DNA of 9,470 bases. Origin: Salinirussus sp. GTDB lineage: Archaea; Halobacteriota; Halobacteria; Halobacteriales; Haloarculaceae. A model generated the notes under the pieces. The model had not been told where the DNA came from and searched no databases. It saw only the letters and a list, made by a program, of their open reading frames with translations. Within the stretch, counting starts at the first letter, position 1; every line of letters begins with the position of its first letter. This document shows positions 6,703 through 9,470 of this stretch, in pieces. The stretch is taken from positions 1 to 9,470 of the forward strand of contig JAQCNN010000059.1 of the NCBI GenBank assembly GCA_028275005.1, given 5' to 3'. The position numbers were made by a program, and so were the translations under genes.

Positions 6703-7586
6703 TGAATCTCGTCAATATCGACGACCTGCGCGTCACGGACCTGGAGGCCGTACTCGACCGTGCGGCCGACCTCAAAGCCGCCGGCCCGGGCGCCGGTGAA
6801 CCCCTCGCCAACCGGACCCTCGCGATGATATTCGAGAAACCCTCGACACGCACGCGAGTCTCCTTCGAGACGGGGATGACCCAACTCGGCGGCCACGCTG
6901 TGTTCCTGGGGCCCGACGACATCCACCTGGGTCACGGCGAGCCGGTCAGGGACACCGCCCGGGCGGTCTCCCGCTACGCCGATTTCATCATGGCGCGGGT
7001 GTTCGACCACAGCGATATCGAGGAACTCGCCGCCTACGCCACCGTCCCCGTGGTCAACGGGCTGACCGACAGCGCCCACCCCTGCCAGACGCTCGCGGAC
7101 CTGTTGACCGTCCGTGAGCGGTTCGGCTTCGACAGCCGGGTCGCGTGGGTCGGCGACGGGAACAACGTCTGCCAGTCGTTCGTGCTCGGCGCGGCGATGG
7201 TCGGACTGGACGTGACCCTCGCCACCCCCGAGGGCTACGGGGTCGACGACGCCGTCTTCGAGCGAGCGGCCGCCCTCGGTAACCCACCCGAGCGCGCGGC
7301 CGGCCCCGAGGCCGCTGTGGCCGACGCCGACGCCGTCTACACGGACGTCTGGGTCTCGATGGGCCAGGAGGACGAGCGCGAGGAGAAGCTCCGGGCGTTC
7401 GAGGGCTTTCAGGTGACGACCGACCTGCTCGGCGACCGCCCGCTGATGCACTGCCTGCCCGCCCACCGTGGCGAGGAAGTAACGGATGACGCCCTCGAGA
7501 GTGACAACGCGGTCGTCTGGGACCAGGCCGAAAACCGGATGCACGCCCAGAACGGCCTCCTGACCTGGCTAGCAGAGCGGTCGTGA
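6702..7586 (+). CDS. argF: Ornithine carbamoyltransferase, 294 aa
   Basis: ArgF condenses ornithine with carbamoyl phosphate to give citrulline. It is the first step on free intermediates, after ArgE has released ornithine. The carbamoyl-phosphate site FEKPSTRTRVSFE (residues 44-56) and HPCQTLADL (126-134) are present, as are the ornithine-binding segment VWVSMGQE (216-223) and the HCLPAHRG loop (250-257) with its active-site Cys251. These distinguish it from aspartate carbamoyltransferase. The length is slightly short but complete. It is the last gene of the operon. A GGAGG at 6693-6697 inside argE lies 4 nt before the ATG, and its start overlaps the argE stop by one base. Its presence is the main reason to assign the carrier-bound cluster to arginine rather than lysine. 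Confidence 0.97.
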   Translation: MNLVNIDDLRVTDLEAVLDRAADLKAAGPGAGEPLANRTLAMIFEKPSTRTRVSFETGMTQLGGHAVFLGPDDIHLGHGEPVRDTARAVSRYADFIMARVFDHSDIEELAAYATVPVVNGLTDSAHPCQTLADLLTVRERFGFDSRVAWVGDGNNVCQSFVLGAAMVGLDVTLATPEGYGVDDAVFERAAALGNPPERAAGPEAAVADADAVYTDVWVSMGQEDEREEKLRAFEGFQVTTDLLGDRPLMHCLPAHRGEEVTDDALESDNAVVWDQAENRMHAQNGLLTWLAERS

Positions 7587-7637
7587 GTAAAGTGTGCAAT
7601 GTCTGTTGGCTGCGAGCGGAGGCCGTCGGAGTGCCGC
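7587..7637. other. Short convergent spacer between argF and the photolyase-family gene
   Basis: Only 51 bases separate the two convergent stop codons. AGCGG (7615-7619) and CCGCT (7634-7638) can form a weak 5-bp stem that runs into the last codon of the minus-strand gene. I see no clear T-tract on either strand, so no terminator is called. The two transcripts probably overlap at their 3' ends. Confidence 0.4.
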
Positions 7638-9266
7638 TTAGAAGGCGGTGAGGTCGGTCTGGACCTCGGTGTCGGCCTCCGTGCCGTGTTTTTCGGCGAT
7701 CGCCTTTGCCCCGGAGACCCCCTGTGAGAGCGAGGCGCGTTTGGCGACCTCCTCGTCGGCAAGCCGGGCCGCGGCGGCCGGTTTCACCGCCTCGTACCGG
7801 CGCCAGAACCGCTCCTTTGCCGCCTCGTACTCGACCACCGGGCGCGGGTAGTCCGCGTCCGGGCCGTCACCGATGCTGATGCCACACGCCGCCTGCACGT
7901 TCGGGGGTGTCTTCTCGGGCTGGGGCAGGTGTTCCGGCGGGAGCCCCTCGAGCTCCGGCACCCAGCGCCGGACCCACTCGCCTTCGGGGTCCTGGTCCCG
8001 GACCTGTTTGCGGGGGTTGTACAGCCGGAGGGTTGGCTTTCCGACCAGCCCGGCCTGTGACTGCCACTGTGTGTAGTTGATCGCCGCGTCCGAGTCGATG
8101 AGGTGGTGGTGGTACCAGTCGGCGCCGACCTGCCACGGCTGCTGGAGGAGGTGGAAGTAGACGCTGGCGCCCATTGCCCGCATCCGAAAGTTGAGCCAGC
8201 CCGTCTCGCGGAGACACCGCATCGCCGCGTCGACCATCGGGTATCCCGTCCGCCCCTCCTTCCAGGCCGTCACCAGCGCCGGGTCGTGGTGGTCGCGGTT
8301 GAACCCCTCCAGTTCCGGGTTGACCGCCGTGTCCAGCCAGCCCGGCCAGTCCTCGAGTTTCTGGTTGTAGTGGCGGTTCCAGAACAGACGCGAGACGAAC
8401 ATATCCCGCGCGCGGCCCGACTCGACGTGTTCCTGGACGTACTGGTAGACCTGTCGGGTCGAGAGACAGCCAAACCGGATGTACGGGGAGAGCCCGCTAC
8501 AGCCGTCACGGGCGTCGAGCGGTGAGGAGATGTTCCCGGGGTAGTCGGTGACCCGGCCGATGAAGGCCTCCAACTGCTCTCGGGCGGCGGTCGTTCCGCC
8601 GTCGGGGACCTGTGATTTGCTCGGGTCGGTGTCGTAGCGGGTCTCGATGTCCGCGACGGTCACCCCGGTGTCGAGGCCGGTCAGGAGGGTGTCCTCGAGT
8701 GAGGGGTCGTACTGGTCGTCCTCGAACCACGCTTCGACGTGGTCACTCCACCTGTCTCGCGTGCGTTCGACCCCCCGGCGGAGACCGTCCCCCGACACGA
8801 ACCGGACGCCGAGGTCCGCGGCTCGCCGGTCGCGTGCGAGCCCGTAGCGTCCGGTCGGGGTCTGTGCGGCGAACACCGTCCAGCCGGCGTCGGTGAGGGC
8901 CTCCAGGACCGGGAGCGGGTCACCGTGGGCGTAGGTGAGGCCCGCGTCCCCGCCGCTTGCGGTATCGTAGCGGTCGTCCAGGTCGAACAGGCACTCGTGG
9001 AGGAACCGGACCCGGGCGTCACAGGCCAGCCCGTCGTCACCGTAGAACCCGGGGTCGAACACGAACAGTGGGAGGACAACGTCCGCGGCGTTCGTCGCTG
9101 CGGTGACAGCCGGGTGGTCACGCATCCGGAGTTCCTCACGGTGCCAGACCACCGCCCCCGACAGCCCGTCCTCGGCGACAGACACCGGTCTGTCCTCGCC
9201 CGCTATGCACGCCCGTGGGGTGGGAGCTGCGGTCGGGGTCGGCGGCTCCGGCTGACCGTCGGTCAC
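7638..9266 (-). CDS. Photolyase/cryptochrome-family FAD-binding protein, 542 aa
   Basis: A class-I-like photolyase/cryptochrome flavoprotein; such proteins use light through FAD for DNA repair or signalling. The antenna domain starts near AVVWHREELRMRD (residues 38-50). The FAD domain includes SGLSPYIRFGCLSTR (257-271), RLFWNRHYNQ (293-302), GRTGYPMVDAAMR (338-350), GWLNFRMRAM (356-365) and LIDSDAAINYTQWQSQAG (389-406), followed by RLYNPRKQ (414-421). By eye, Trp378 and Trp401 align with two members of the photoreduction triad (E. coli W359, W382), and Asn397 with the flavin-contact N378. Four of five dimer-contact residues appear changed (see findings), so cryptochrome-like or altered repair activity is possible. 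Ahead of the fold there are ~37 Pro/Thr/Ala-rich residues, and ~40 residues trail the usual C-terminus. The GTG start at 9266 is supported by a TATA-like box 26 bp upstream; a later GTG (codon 27) is the main alternative. It converges with argF and is not part of the arg operon. Confidence 0.88.
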   Translation of the reverse strand: MTDGQPEPPTPTAAPTPRACIAGEDRPVSVAEDGLSGAVVWHREELRMRDHPAVTAATNAADVVLPLFVFDPGFYGDDGLACDARVRFLHECLFDLDDRYDTASGGDAGLTYAHGDPLPVLEALTDAGWTVFAAQTPTGRYGLARDRRAADLGVRFVSGDGLRRGVERTRDRWSDHVEAWFEDDQYDPSLEDTLLTGLDTGVTVADIETRYDTDPSKSQVPDGGTTAAREQLEAFIGRVTDYPGNISSPLDARDGCSGLSPYIRFGCLSTRQVYQYVQEHVESGRARDMFVSRLFWNRHYNQKLEDWPGWLDTAVNPELEGFNRDHHDPALVTAWKEGRTGYPMVDAAMRCLRETGWLNFRMRAMGASVYFHLLQQPWQVGADWYHHHLIDSDAAINYTQWQSQAGLVGKPTLRLYNPRKQVRDQDPEGEWVRRWVPELEGLPPEHLPQPEKTPPNVQAACGISIGDGPDADYPRPVVEYEAAKERFWRRYEAVKPAAAARLADEEVAKRASLSQGVSGAKAIAEKHGTEADTEVQTDLTAF

Positions 9267-9286
9267 AGTCTATCTAAGGGTTGGAA

Positions 9287-9297
9287 CAGCAAAAGTC
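9287..9297 (-). promoter_or_regulatory. TATA-like promoter of the photolyase-family gene
   Basis: On the minus strand GACTTTTGCTG reads toward the gene, with its T-rich core (9291-9295) centred about 26 bp before the GTG at 9266. That is the distance expected for a leaderless haloarchaeal transcript. A second AT-rich element, complement of TATCTAAG (9271-9278), would start transcription inside the frame and favour the shorter product beginning at codon 27. Confidence 0.45.
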
Positions 9298-9321
9298 GTC
9301 GTGTCCGAACACCGACGTCTG

Positions 9322-9379
9322 CCGTGTCGGGTGTACGGCCTCCCCGGTCAGCCAGGCGGCGCCACGGGACCCGACACGG
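9322..9379. repeat. Perfect 11-bp inverted repeat in divergent promoter region
   Basis: CCGTGTCGGGT (9322-9332) and ACCCGACACGG (9369-9379) are exact reverse complements separated by 36 bp. The left arm also takes part in a smaller competing hairpin, ACACCGAC (9309-9316) with GTCGGGTGT (9326-9334), which has one bulged G. A related half-site GTGTCCG begins at 9301. The arms sit between the two divergent promoters, so a shared operator is a reasonable guess; nothing in the sequence names the regulator. Confidence 0.55.
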
Positions 9380-9400
9380 TCATGACGGGCCCGGGCGACG

Positions 9401-9410
9401 GTTTTTTGCC
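9401..9410 (+). promoter_or_regulatory. T-rich TATA-like promoter of the gene starting at 9431
   Basis: Six T residues (9402-9407) in an otherwise GC-rich spacer are centred about 26 bp before the ATG at 9431, matching a leaderless haloarchaeal promoter. The sequence between the box and the ATG (gtgcaacaccgggggtcagt) has a G-run but no well-placed Shine-Dalgarno site. Confidence 0.5.
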
Positions 9411-9430
9411 GTGCAACACCGGGGGTCAGT

Positions 9431-9470
9431 ATGGCAACAGTAGAGCGGCTCTGGACCGCCCCCGCCGGCG
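9431..9470 (+). CDS. Start of a gene, possibly a MOSC-domain protein (3' end outside window)
   Basis: Only 13 complete codons are visible: MATVERLWTAPAG. Haloarchaeal MOSC-domain proteins (relatives of the molybdenum-cofactor sulfurase C-terminal domain) often begin with a very similar M-x-x-V-E-R-hydrophobic-x-T-A-P segment, which is the only basis for the suggestion. The ATG sits 26 bp after a TATA-like T-run, supporting a real start. Codon use in this stub fits the window. The function should be treated as unproven until the rest of the gene is read. Confidence 0.5.
   Translation, partial: MATVERLWTAPAG

Noticed and set aside
9402..9407. T6 run as a terminator
   Set aside because: No gene on the plus strand ends just upstream, and the run sits at the correct distance from ATG 9431 to be a promoter element.
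8739..9443. Plus-strand open frame of 234 codons opposite the photolyase-family gene and across its promoter
   Set aside because: It crosses the divergent regulatory region and overlaps the likely real start at 9431 in another frame; the product resembles no family.
1..9470. tRNA or rRNA genes, integrase, transposase or attachment sites
   Set aside because: No tRNA cloverleaf or rRNA segments, no transposase or integrase motifs in any frame, and no flanking duplications were seen; a model-based tRNA scan could not be run.

Overview
The window looks like chromosomal DNA from an extremely halophilic archaeon (class Halobacteria). It is very GC-rich, the proteins carry many Asp and Glu residues and few Lys, and the likely start signals are archaeal (TATA-like boxes about 26 bases ahead of apparently leaderless starts). 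Arginine is made here by the carrier-protein route, not through free N-acetylated intermediates. Genus and species cannot be read from the sequence.

Positions 1-1146 are the 3' part of argH (argininosuccinate lyase); its first ~110 codons lie outside the window. A 231-bp spacer (1147-1377) follows, with AT-rich promoter-like and dyad elements. A tightly packed plus-strand operon comes next: lysW/argW (1378-1542), argX (1574-2563), argC (2560-3597), argB (3594-4469), argD (4466-5596), argE/lysK (5593-6702) and argF (6702-7586). Every junction from argX to argF is a 4-nt or 1-nt stop/start overlap. A convergent minus-strand photolyase/cryptochrome-family gene (7638-9266) follows. A 164-bp divergent promoter region then separates it from the first 13 codons of a plus-strand gene (9431 onward), tentatively a MOSC-domain protein.

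Together the genes form one pathway. ArgX joins glutamate to the C-terminal Glu of LysW. ArgB phosphorylates, ArgC reduces and ArgD transaminates the bound side chain. ArgE/LysK releases ornithine from the carrier, ArgF carbamoylates it to citrulline, and ArgH (with ArgG, expected just upstream) finishes arginine.

Most of the window is a well-understood operon and I do not see a new defence or mobile system. The points worth a second look are: a 48-codon low-complexity, repeat-built in-frame insertion inside the ATP-grasp domain of ArgX; a photolyase homologue in which four of the five residues that normally contact the pyrimidine dimer appear to be replaced; a perfect 11-bp inverted repeat in the photolyase/MOSC divergent promoter region; and a two-part promoter/operator region ahead of lysW.
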